A stretch of 64,000 nt of DNA from Branchiostoma floridae. Taxonomy: Eukaryota; Chordata; Leptocardii; Amphioxiformes; Branchiostomatidae. This document shows positions 21,371 through 32,249 of the stretch, one piece after another. Where the stretch lies: NCBI RefSeq assembly GCF_000003815.2, contig NC_049990.1, positions 22,852,338-22,916,337 of the forward strand. Reading direction: 5' to 3'. The position numbers and the translations under genes were made by a program. The first letter of the stretch is position 1, and each line of letters begins with the position of its first letter. The notes beneath the pieces are model-generated. The model had not been told where the DNA came from. It saw nothing but the letters and a program-made list of their open reading frames with translations, and searched no databases.

Positions 21371-22342
21371 GCCCACTACAACACACACACACACAGGGCC
21401 TGCTCGACCCCGTGTGTGTTGAAATTCGCCCAGTGTTTTTGTATGTTTTTGTGTGTGCGTACAATGGATTACATTGTTCTTTTCAATTTTGCAATCCTCG
21501 GTTCATGCCATAACTGATATCATTGAAGTACCTATAGTCAAACAGTGAATATTACGTCATCAGCAGTATGTTTATTATACTTAGGTGATTTACACACGAG
21601 TCTATAGCTAGCGAGGCTAGCATGGTGTAAGCAAAACGGGCTAGATCTAGCGTATCTGTACCTGTATTATACAAGCAGATGATTGAGAAGATAACAAGTT
21701 CAGGAGAAACATAAAAGACGGCGATCGTATCTCCCTCCATAAATCATAAAAGATGTACGATAAACTTATGCAACGCACACACAGNNNNNNNNNNNNNNNN
21801 NNNNNNNNNNNNNNNNNNNNNNNNNNNNNNNNNNNNNNNNNNNNNNNNNNNNNNNNNNNNNNNNNNNNNNNNNNNNNNNNNNNNNNNNNNNNNNNNNNNN
21901 NNNNNNNNNNNNNNNNAGTGTGCGTGTTGTACTGGTATCTGTGTGCGCGTGTTTTGGGGAAATAATTAAAATTGATCTTGAGTTCCATTCTGTGTATGAC
22001 ATAATTGGTATCAACTGACGTTTAACAATACGTTTAACGTCACGACCACCATCTTTGTGTAATACACTGCGACCATACCACGGTGTAAATAGCAAGAGGC
22101 CTGGACGGAAACTAGAGTACAGCTAGTACAGCAAGATGAACGTGAAAATGACAAGTTCAAGGACACGTAAAAGACGATAATGGTGTTTCACTCATCCATC
22201 AATAAATACCCGATTCTTTCATTCAACACACACAAACACATACACAATCACACACACACAAAGTCTTACGCAGCACACACACTGCGCGCAATGCAACACA
22301 CACACTCAGGGCCTGCCCGACGTGTGTGTGTGTTGTACTTCG

Positions 22343-22376
<34 letters not shown>

Positions 22377-23271
22377 ATTTTGATTTCAGTGTGCGTGTTT
22401 TACTGGTATTAATCTGTGTGCGCGTGTTTTTGGGGAAATAATTAAAATTGATCTGGAGTTCCATTCTGTTTATGTCATAATTGGTTTCAACTGACGTTTA
22501 ACAAAGAGTTTTACGCCATGTCCATCATCTTTGTTTTATTCAGTGGCAAGTGTATGAACACAGCGACCATACCACGGTGTAAATAGCAAGAGGCCGGGCG
22601 GAACCTAGAGTGCGGCTGTATTGTACAGCAAGATGAATGCGAAAATGACAAGTTCACGGACACGTAAAAGACGATAATGGTGTCTCATTCATCCATCAAT
22701 AAATACCCGATTCTTTCATTCAACACACACAAACACATACACAATCACACACACACACAAAGTCTGGCAGCACACACTCTGCGCGCACTGCAACACACAC
22801 ACACACAGGGCCTGCCAGCCGTGTGTGTGTGTGTTGTACTTCGCTGTGTGTGTGTGCGCATTTTGACTTCAGTGTGCGTGTTTTGGGGAAATAATTAAAA
22901 TTGATCTTGAGTTCCATTCTGTTTATGTTGTAATTGGTATCAACTGACGTTTAACAATTAGTTTAACGTCACGACCATCATCTTTGTGTAATTCATTCGC
23001 AAGTGTATGAACACTGCGACCATACCACGGTGTAAATAGCAAGAGGCCTGTGCGGAACCTAGGTGGAGTAGCTGTATTGTACAGCAAGATGAACGTGAAA
23101 ATGAAAAGTTCAAGATCAGGTAAAAGACGATAATTATTTCTCATTCATTCATCTATCTATCGTGTGCGCGTNNNNNNNNNNNNNNNNNNNNNNNNNNNNN
23201 NNNNNNNNNNNNNNNNNNNNNNNNNNNNNNNNNNNNNNNNNNNNNNNNNNNNNNNNNNNNNNNNNNNNNNN

Positions 23272-24350
23272 GACACAACCAGGTAAGACACAATATAGAT
23301 GAGTAAGGTGAGTTTCATTTCACTATAGACCAGGTTAGACACCGTACAGGTGAGAAAGTTGTATTTCCTTCGACAACACACCAGGTAAGACACAATATAG
23401 GTGAGTAAGGTGAGTTTCATTTCACTATAGACCAGGTTAGACACCGTACAGGTGAGTAAGGTGTGTTTCCTTTGACGACACACCAGGTAAGACACCATAC
23501 AGGTGAGTAAGGTGTGTTTCCTTTGACGACACACAAGGTAAGACACCGTATAGGTGAGTAAGGCGAGTTTCATTTGACTATAAACCAGGTAAGACACTGT
23601 ATAGTTGAGTAAGATGTGTTTCTTTGCCTACGGACTAGGTAAGACTCTGTACAGGTAGGTAAGGTGTGTTTTCATTGTCTACAGGCCAGATGGGGCACTG
23701 AACATGTGAGTAAGGTGTGTTTTCATTGTTTATAGGCCAGGTGTGACACTGTACAGGTGACTAAGGTGTGTTTTCTTTGTTTATAGGCCAGGTGAGACAC
23801 TGTACAGGTGATTAGGATGTGTTTTCATTGTCTACAGGCCAGGTGAGACACTGTACAGGTAACTAAGGTGTGTTTTCATTGTTTATAGGCCAGGTGTGAC
23901 ACTGTACAGGTGACTAAGGTGTGTTTTCTTTGTCTACAGGCCAGGTGAGACACTTTACAAGTGACTAAGGTGTGTTTTCATTGTTTATAGGCCAGGTGAG
24001 ACACTGTACAGGTGACTAAGGTGTGTTTACATTGTCTACAGGCCAGGTGAGACACTGTATAGGTGACTGAGGAGTGTTTACATTGTCTACAGGCCAGTTG
24101 AGACACTTTAAAGGGGACTAAGGTGTGTTTTCATTGTTTATAGGCCAGGTGAGACACTGTACAGGTGACAAAGGTGTGTTTTCATTGTCTACAGGCCAGG
24201 TGAGACACTGTACAGGTGACTAAGGTGTGTTTTCATTGTTTACAGGCCAGGTGGGTCACTGTACAGGTAAATAAGGTGTGCTCAGACCAGGTGAGACACT
24301 GTATGGGTGAGTGAGGTATATTTACATTGAATACCGGCCAGAATAGACAC
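23272..24350. repeat. 51-bp minisatellite, left half (CAGGTGAG orientation)
   Basis: About 21 units near GGCCAGGTGAGACACTG...ACAGGTGACTAAGGTGTG. Each unit has two CAGGT(A/G)A motifs that match the 5' splice-site consensus and CAGGTG E-box cores. The array emerges from the gap at 23172-23271. The units are more varied here than in the right half. Confidence 0.9.
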
Positions 24351-24384
24351 AGTACAGAGTCTCAGTTGGACTTCAGTTAAAAGA

Positions 24385-26105
24385 AATATACCTTACTCGC
24401 CTGATCACCATCTTACCTGGCCTTTAGACAATGACAACAAATCTTACGCACCTGTACAATGTCTCACCTGGTTTGTAGTCAATGGAAACACACCAAACTC
24501 ACCTGCACAGTTTGTCACCTGGTCTGAACACACCAGACTCTCCTGTACAGTTTCTCACCTGCTTTGTAGTTAATGGAATCACACTTTACCTACCTTTGTA
24601 GTGTTTCACCTGGTCTGAATACATCTTACACACCTGTTTAATGTCTCACCTGCCAGGTAGTCAATGCTAACACACCTTACACAGCTGTGCAGTGTTTTAC
24701 TTGGTCTGTACTCAATGGAAACACAACTGTATAGTGTTTTTCCTGGTCTGTAATCAATGGAAACTCACCTTAGTCACCTGTAGTTTATCACCTGGTCTCA
24801 ACACACCTTATTCACCTGCACAGTACCTAACCTGGCCTGTAGATAAAGGAAACACAAATCACTCACCTGCACAGTGTCTCACCTGGCTGCAGACAATGGA
24901 AACACACCTTACACACCTGTGCAGTGTCTCACCTGGCCTGTAGACAATTGAAACACACCTTACACACATGTGCAGTGTCTCACCTGGTCTGAATACAACT
25001 TACACACCTGTACAGTGTCTCACCTGGCCTGTAGTTCATGGAAATACAATTTACACCCCTGTACAGCGTCTCACCTGGCCTGTAGTTCATGGAAACACAC
25101 CATACACACCTGTACAGTGTCTCACCTGGCCTGTAGCTCATGGAAATACAATTTACACACCTGTACAGTGTCTCACCTGGCCTGTAGCTCATGGAAACAC
25201 ACCTTACACACCTGTACAGTGTCTCACCTGGCCTGTAGCTCATGGAAACACACCTTACACACCTGTACAGTGTCTCACCTGGCCTGTAGCTGATGGAAAC
25301 ACGCCGTACACACCTGTGCAGTGTCTCACCTGGCCTGTAGCTGATGGAAACACGCCGTACACACCTGTATAGTGTCTCACCTGGCCTGTAGTTCATGGAA
25401 ACACACCGTACACACCTGTACAGTGTCTCACCTGGCCCGTAGCTCATGGAAACACACCTGACACACCTGTACAGTGTCTCACCTGGCCTGTAGCTCATGG
25501 AAACACATCGTACACACCTGTACAGTGTCTCACCTGGCCTGTAGCTCATGGAAACACATCGTACACACCTGTATAGTGTCTCACCTGGCCTGTAGTTCAT
25601 GGAAACACACCTTACACACCTGTACAGTGTCTCACCTGGCCTGTAGCTCATGGAAACACACCTTACACACCTGTACAGTGTCTCACCTGGCCTGTAGCTC
25701 ATGGAAACACACCTTACACACCTGTACAGTGTCTCACCTGGCCTGTAGCTCATGGAAACACACCTTACACACCTGTACAGTGTCTCACCTGGCCTGTAGC
25801 TCATGGAAACACACCGTACACACCTGTACAGTGTCTCACCTGGCCTGTTGCTCATGGAAACACACCTTACACACCTGTACAGTGTCTCACCTGGCCTGTA
25901 GCTCATGGAAACACACCGTACACACCTGTATAGTGTCTCACCTGGCCTGTAGTTCATGGAAACACACCTTACACACCTGTACAGTGTCTCACCTGGCCTG
26001 TAGCTCATGGAAACACACCTTACACACCTGTACAGTGTCTCACCTGGCCTGTAGCTCATGGAAACACACCGTACACACCTGTACAGTGTCTCACCTGGCC
26101 TGTAG
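24385..26105. repeat. 51-bp minisatellite, right half (CACCTG orientation, inverted)
   Basis: About 34 units that are the reverse complement of the left half, for example TGTCTCACCTGGCCTGTAG and CACACCTGTACAG. Units from about 25050 to 26105 are almost identical and those near the turn point are decayed. Since 51 is divisible by three, long frames with 17-residue repeats stay open on both strands; I read them as artefacts. Confidence 0.95.
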
Positions 26106-27130
26106 CTAACTAGCTGTAATGTTATAATTACAGATTCGCATTTTAAAAAGAGGTTTTAAGGTTTGCACACCTGTTTTCTAGTGATTTCTTGTCCCAGGGC
26201 CCAGATAACGTTAATAATAACTAACACCTAACTTACCATACGTAATTGTATACATGCATGCACACATCTCACAACGAGGAACACGTAGACGGTCAAAAGG
26301 TTTATTCATTAAAAATCTGCTAAAGTTACACACTTGAGATGACCAATCATCTGATAAAATAATCATCTTAACACATAGATAAACAAACAATGCTTATAAA
26401 GGTCGAGAAAATGCTACCCAGGTCCCTGTAAGTTGTACACCGGGTCCGCACTGAGCAAATCCCATGCAAGACTGCAGAAACACTAAGTATGTGAGTCTGC
26501 GCAGTAATATATTCCCTCTAGCTACCACAAAGGTCAGGATTACTATACGTGTCACCTCCGGGTTCAGCTTTGCACATCGCCCCTTTACAATGATACAAAA
26601 AATTACACAGTAATCTAAATTAGGACATCAACAGACCGTTGAGTTAATCACTGATCTTTGTCATTTCGTTCATTTCAAAATAATTTGCCAGTCGGTATGA
26701 CAAGCCTTTTTACATTTCAGGTTCCAGTGACATCATCTACCCCAGATGGAAACCTAGGTTGGAAACCGGAAACCCAATTTACTACTACTACTATTCTTAG
26801 TATCCTTAGTTTATCTTATAAAAGTTAGGATTTGTTGTAGCCTCTATGTAGATTTCAACTACAGTACTGTATACTTAGAAACCCCTCTGTGTATACTTAG
26901 AAACCCCTCTGTATCTGGACAATAGTCAAACTTTTACCAACATGTATACAAGCACAGATGAAATTTTACGCTTAAGTACTTGTACATTTTGTAGTACATG
27001 TGTGTGTATCAAGATTGCAGTAGACATTGGGATGTCATCAGTGTTTCACACTGTCATATAGTTTGAGGGTGTGTTTGACATTAACAACTTCTTATAGTTG
27101 TAAGATGAGAATGCTTTGGAGATGAGAAGT
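26106..27130. other. Intergenic, no gene seen
   Basis: AT-rich spacer with only a short duplicated TATACTTAGAAACCCCTCTG at 26870-26910. No coding sequence or RNA gene recognised. Confidence 0.5.
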
Positions 27131-28700
27131 TAATGAATGGATTTATTGCTCAACAATCGCACAGGGTACAATGTATGGCAATTAATAACAACTAATAGCT
27201 ATACAGACAGTAGTACTAAGAGACTACATACAAAACAACAACAAAACATTATCGATAATAGTACAGTTATGTATGATTAATCTGATCTCGCATTTGGAAT
27301 ACATTATAAAGAAACTGGCCTACGTAGACGGATATATGAGTTGAACATGAGAGCAATACATGGAAAATATTGCTTTCCGCACCATCGAGAGAGATGTGTG
27401 TTTTGGTTCTAATATTCTTAAACAATGTTTCTCTCTCTTTACTGTAGGTGGGACATTTCATAACAAAGTGGAATTCATCTTCTATATTTTCATGACATGT
27501 AGGACACAGTCTCTGAGTGGCTGGTGTGTTACGGTGACGACCTTTTTCAATTTCTAAGCAATGTGCACTTATTCTCAGTTTTGTAATGCTGTATCTAAAT
27601 GATCTATTATGAATTGATTTGAGATATTCTTCCATACCAAAGTGTTTTTTGATTTTCGAATATGTTTTAAGTTTGTTGGTGCTTTTGAGCTGTTCCCTCC
27701 AGCCAGAAAGAAACGTGTCTTTTAGACGCTCCTTGAATATGTTCCCAAAATGTTTGGCATTAACAGCGGGGTTAAGCCAAACATTTTGGAACCCATGTCG
27801 GCATAAAATGTCCTGAACGTGAGTAGCCCAGTCATGTCCTTCTTCGACTGAAGTGTCGTAAGCCTTTTTAACAATCCTATCATTTGGTAGAGTATGCAAT
27901 CTTAGCCAATATTTAATCAGATGTGTTTGACTGTCAACGAATAGAGGAAATACTCCTAATTCCCCTCTTACGGCGGCATTGACAGAGCTTTTCGGTACAT
28001 GAAGTAAAATTTTGCAGAAATTTAAGAGTACGTATTCTAAGTCAGGTATTTCATATGAGATTTTTGGTTGTTCTATTGTTATATGCTGGTTCCTAAACAA
28101 AGTGTCTGACTGGTATATCACGTTCAGTTTGTCACTGTATTTCTTGAATCGAACAAGAATGGGACGAGTATAAATAGTCGAGGCTTCTGATATATTTCCC
28201 AGACGAGAGACTCTAAGTATGTCAACTTCTGATCCCAATATCGGGCTGAGGACTCTGGCTATAGATGTTCTGGTCGTTTCATTTTGACATTCCGGAATCC
28301 CCTTGAATATTAGATCTCTGCATTGTGCATTTATTCCTGTGAGCTCACTACAATAAAGTAGGATAGGTTTAACCAGGCTGTTAAACAGATCAATAGCTAG
28401 GGAAATCGAGGGGTTGGAATTAGATGATAAGAATGATTTCAATTTGAACGAGGCCCGTAGTGCTTTCAATCTTAACTGTTTTATGGCTCGACTAAAAGAT
28501 CCTGAAGGTGTTATGTCCACTCCTAGGTAGGTATAAAAGTTGGTTATCTCTATAGTTTGACCCTGAGATGTGAAAGGTGACTGTTTGTTATTGACTGTCC
28601 GCCCATTTTTGGAGAAGATCATTACTTTTGTTTTGTTCTTATTGATTGATAATTTCCACAGAGAGCAATGGATATCATGGAGGAGAGAAAAAGAAGGCCC
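27131..28700 (-). mobile_element. 5'-truncated non-LTR retrotransposon (CR1/L2-like) with chimeric ORF
   Basis: The minus-strand frame (stop at 27267) starts inside the reverse transcriptase. WKLSINKNKTKVMIFSKNG is followed by FYTYLGVDI and LVKPILLYCSE. It ends with a typical C-terminal region (FCKILLHVPKSS, a C-x2-C...H...C knuckle). Between about 28340 and 28080 the expected sequence is replaced, in frame, by text that looks like a LINE ORF1 RNA-binding domain: DLIFKGIPE, RVSRLGN and RPILVRFKKY. The 3' tail ends GCAATAAATCCATTCATTAA without a long poly(A). The element is inactive because of 5' truncation. Confidence 0.8.
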
Positions 28701-29732
28701 CTAAAGATAGCTTTGTTTGAGTCTAGTCTTGTTTACCAACATTTGCTGGTCAGGTTAGTGGAAGCAGACCAAAAAAAAAAAAACTGGACTTCAGGCTAAT
28801 GAATTCCTGGTATACATTATTATACATGTATATTGAACTTTGTTATACTTCAGTTGTACACAGCAATTAAGTTCATGTCTCCCATCAGTTGGCAACAAAT
28901 TTAAAAAGAAGTGAAATAGTCCTTATCCCACAGATTGTGTGTACTTCAACTTGTGTAGGGGCCATATGCACATTTTTCAAGAGCTTGCATACTGTAAAAG
29001 CTAGGTCCTGTCCTGTTCATGATATGGAGTGATGTAATTTTCAATCATTTTGGCTTGAGAAGTAGTTATTAACATGTACTTGTGACTGAAGGGACTCACA
29101 GAATGTGATGAAATGAACATTTATTCATAGCGGTTCTATCAAATGTTTTGTGACAAAAAAATAGTTTCAGAAACATTAGCACAGCTGTATACATTTGGTA
29201 GATGGATTTTTACTGAGGACCAATCAATTTCTAAGTCTAAGAACTTGTCTCGGAGACATGCTGCATGCCTATGTACCTGCCAGGCTAGTGTGCTACATTT
29301 TAGGCACTTGCAAAGTTCAACATTACAATATCTCATAATTATAACAATGGCTGTGATTGCTTTGTGTTTCTTTGCTTATAACTGTTTGTACAAGTAATAT
29401 AATTCATATCCAAGTACATGATTTTATAGGTTATACATTGCCAGGATTGCCACACACAATGAGTTTCAAATTGTGGCATTTTCCAACAAGGGGCTGCTTT
29501 GGAGCACCCAAGGCATACAGTTACATACTAACTATGCTACAATGCCACCACATGATCCACTAACTTGCTTCTATCATTATATGAATCTGCATAGTTTTGA
29601 GACATACAGTTTTACAGCTTGCTTTGTAATTGATATTACACCCAGTGAAAACCAACCAGAAACAATAGTTCAATTCTACCTCAGACAGACTTTCATCTGT
29701 CAGTGATCATGATCTGACAAATTAGTTTTGAT

Positions 29733-29764
29733 CAAGGACGTTATATAAGAGGATAACGTCCTTG
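29733..29764. repeat. 12-bp-stem hairpin
   Basis: CAAGGACGTTAT and ATAACGTCCTTG are perfect complements separated by 8 bases. The loop includes part of a TATATAAG sequence. Function unknown. Confidence 0.7.
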
Positions 29765-30215
29765 GTTTATAGATTAGACACCACGTAAAGAAAATAACGT
29801 TAGAGTCCAGTGGGTAATTTTGGCCCAAAGATATACACTTTATGTAGAGTTTGTGCCGTCTACTGAATTCTCATTTAAGTCACTTGTGTCAAGGAGCGAT
29901 AAAAGCTCCTTGCTTGTGTGTAGAAGTTATCATCAAAGGCACGCTTCACTTCATAAATTATAAAATAACCCGTCCAAACGCTCCAGAGCCGGCCCATCGT
30001 CAACAAATTATGAACATTGAAACGCGTAAAATTTTCGCGCAAAAACTTGACAGAAGCCTGTTAATCACAATGCTTAATGTGTCTACAAACTACTACAATG
30101 CGTGTTCCGCGATAAACTGCCGCTCTATCTGCTATTTTGTTGAGAAAAACGGCCCTGTTGTTGTCTGGGAGATCGGCAAGGCTGTGCTGCACACTCTGGA
30201 GTAGTTATACGTCAC

Positions 30216-30240
30216 GGGTCAGAGGTCACGGGTATTTAAA
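30216..30240 (+). promoter_or_regulatory. Perfect DR1 nuclear-receptor-type site followed by TATTTAA
   Basis: GGGTCA-G-AGGTCA is two direct half sites with a one-base spacer. A TATA-like TATTTAA starts at 30232. DR1 sites bind RXR, HNF4 or COUP-type receptors. The gene it would serve is hidden by the gap at 30270-30369 or absent. Confidence 0.35.
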
Positions 30241-30269
30241 CATGAGGCGGATACAAGATAGTCCTGACC

Positions 30270-30369
30270 NNNNNNNNNNNNNNNNNNNNNNNNNNNNNNN
30301 NNNNNNNNNNNNNNNNNNNNNNNNNNNNNNNNNNNNNNNNNNNNNNNNNNNNNNNNNNNNNNNNNNNNN
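30270..30369. other. Assembly gap (100 N)
   Basis: Run of N between a possible promoter and the kinase cluster. Confidence 1.
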
Positions 30370-30479
30370 TAGTAATGAAAGGGGGAACGGGGGACGTACT
30401 GTTTATCCTGTCGGGCTCTTGGAGGATACAGAAACGCAAGGTGTATAAATAACGACTTGTAAGTTTTACGTATTTTCTT

Positions 30480-30850
30480 TCACTGTGCACATGTAACGTT
30501 ATGCAGGATAGGACAGAATTGTCTCCCTGGCTTTCGAATCACAATGACATTGGTTACGTCTATCCTAGTGGTGTGAGAACTAGAGCAAGGTTTCAGGAAC
30601 TGTGAAAAGCGGGTGACTTCCTCATCCCCAGTAATTTATGCAACTTGAGGACCGTGTTTGTTCGGTTCAATCCGAGCGTAATCTACCTCCCGACTAGCCT
30701 GTCTTGAACAGATTTCAATCCTCTTACATTACTGTACTCTGTTCGAAGATGAACAAGAGGAGTGCAACAGCAAACGTGTGTACTTTATGTTTCAGTAATT
30801 TTGGTATTCTTATTCAAAATCGGTATGGGAATGTATGAAGCATTTCCATT
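30480..30850. repeat. Duplicated flank segment, partner of 31070-31455
   Basis: Same-orientation similarity to 31070-31455: AAGGTTTCAGGAACT(G/A)TGAAAAGCGG, ACTAGCCTGTCTTGA / GGTAGCCTGTCTTCA, ACATTACTGT and TTTATGTTTCAGT. Both are upstream-flank copies of the kinase family. Confidence 0.65.
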
Positions 30851-30896
30851 GGACGAATAGAATGGCTGAAACTCTAACGACCGTGTGTCTCGACAT
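30818..30896 (-). pseudogene. Third receptor-kinase copy, 5' fragment only
   Basis: On the minus strand an ATG at 30896-30894 opens MSRHTVVRVSAILF, closely matching the first residues of the kinases at 32250 (MSGHTAVRVLSAFLLF) and 38504 (MSRHTVVRAFLTF). Homology then breaks and a stop follows 13 codons later. The 100-base leader upstream of this ATG also matches the leader at 36390-36495. It is a truncated, inverted copy of the signal-peptide start plus promoter. Confidence 0.7.
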
Positions 30897-31019
30897 TTTC
30901 GAGTGAGACGTACTTTTTGAGACACAGGCAAAGGCTGGCAGAGAAGACTCTTGGAAGCACCGGTTTGTGCGATAATCATTTAGGGAAGTTCCTGAAAATA
31001 GCTTCCCCAAGGGCCCGGT

Positions 31020-31700
31020 AAGAAAAAGGGGAACCGCAAGACGTACTATGTATCTGAGAGAGATTGCGACAGTGTTTTTACCAAGTGTCTCCCCTGCTAG
31101 AGGAATACAATAGACTTGATTACGCCAGTCCTAGTAGTGTACGAACTATATTAGAAGGTTTCAGGAACTATGAAAAGCGGAACTTGTGTGACCTCCTGTT
31201 CAGTATTAAATTGAGCCCATATTTGTTTGGCTCAAGCCAAGCGTAACTTACCCCCAAGGTAGCCTGTCTTCACTTTTAAATAGCTTTCGATCCACTTACA
31301 TTACTGTTCTCTGTACCAAGATGAAAAAGAAAAGTGCAACGGCCAAGATGTGTTTACTTTATGTTTCAGTCCTTTTGTTTTCCTAACTCTAAATTGTACA
31401 ATTCGATATATGGTTATATTATGAATATGTAGAGCATTTCATTGGAGGAAGCAGAATGTCAATATAGGGGATGTTACTGTTCCCAAAATAACTTGCCCAT
31501 TCTTTTGTCTTTGAAAACTATTCCCATGCAAGCCTATCCATTTTGAATGCTGTGTCACGTTTTTGTCCCGTGCCCCCATGATAACAATATTGTTCCCATT
31601 TAGTGAGTTTATGACTAGGACTTGTTTGGACTTGTCTGAAAGTTTAGACTCATCCTATTTTCTTGAGTTCGTAGACGACACTTAATTATATTAAAATCTC
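31020..31700 (-). repeat. Inverted upstream block shared with 35690-36370
   Basis: The reverse complement matches 35690-36370 in order. Shared pieces include GACAGTGTTTTTACCAA, TTTCAGGAACTAT, AACTTGTGTGACCT, ACAATATTGTT and the ACAAGTCC / GGACTTGT region. On the minus strand it precedes the 30896 fragment exactly as 35690-36370 precedes the copy at 38504. It is therefore the family's ancestral promoter region in inverted arrangement. Confidence 0.7.
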
Positions 31701-32249
31701 ATTGACTATAGCCGGTCTTCCATATGAAACCAATAAAGATGCGAATATACAGATTGAGACATGCAAGATAAAAGATACATGTACATGATTGTAAGGTCAC
31801 TGTATTCAGATCGCATCCTCTGAGAAAAACGTGTTTCTGCCGAATCCTACATTTTCATGAATAAAGGCTACCTTTTCCACAGTTGTGACCTCATTAGATA
31901 TTTTTTTAAAACTTTCATGACATGTGAGGGTCAATGTATTTCTGATTACATGTAAATATTGCAGGATAGGAAAAGATAATAGTGCGCATTACACACACAG
32001 TTAAACTTAAAGAACCCTATAGCGTTTCTTTCTTCTTCAAGAGCCCGAGGCAATGCCTTGTCCGCCCAAAGCAGTCCAGGGTTTCCCCCTTCCTTTGCCA
32101 GCCCTTTGAAGAAAGAACTATACTAAGATTCGGGAACATTAAATTGAGGAACATGTCATTTGCCACCAATTATCGTTTGCATGTGGGGGCTTCAAAACGT
32201 CTTGTTTCTCAGTCTTTGATTGTATCCCGAAGAGAGTTCTCGCTCGAAA

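Larger units (their letters stand above)
20055..23165. repeat. Tandem array of about 450-500-bp units, each with CA and TG arms
   Basis: A motif like GACAAGTTCAAGGACACGTAAAAGACG recurs near 20055, 20757, 21215, 21690, 22147, 22645 and 23100. Each copy is followed by ATAAATAC, a CA tract, a short GC-rich centre (GGGCCTGCCCGA or similar) and a TG tract. The unit then continues with CATAATTGGTATCAACTGACG and CATGACCATCATCTTT. The CA and TG tracts of a unit are complementary and could fold. Two gaps (21785-21916 and 23172-23271) cut the array. Frames inside are repeat artefacts. Confidence 0.8.
28701..30269. other. Intergenic stretch, no recognised gene
   Basis: It contains an A12 run at 28770 and a hairpin at 29733-29764. 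A 117-codon open frame at 29851-30204 resembles nothing I know and is probably chance. The end has a possible promoter (see 30216). Confidence 0.45.

Noticed and set aside
24980-26109. Open frames of 211 and 359 codons with 17-residue repeats on both strands
   Set aside because: The 51-bp unit is divisible by three, so frames stay open passively on both strands. There is no start context, no splice structure and no non-repeat coding sequence.
29851-30204. 117-codon plus-strand frame
   Set aside because: No recognisable domain, no partner exon, and base composition like its surroundings.
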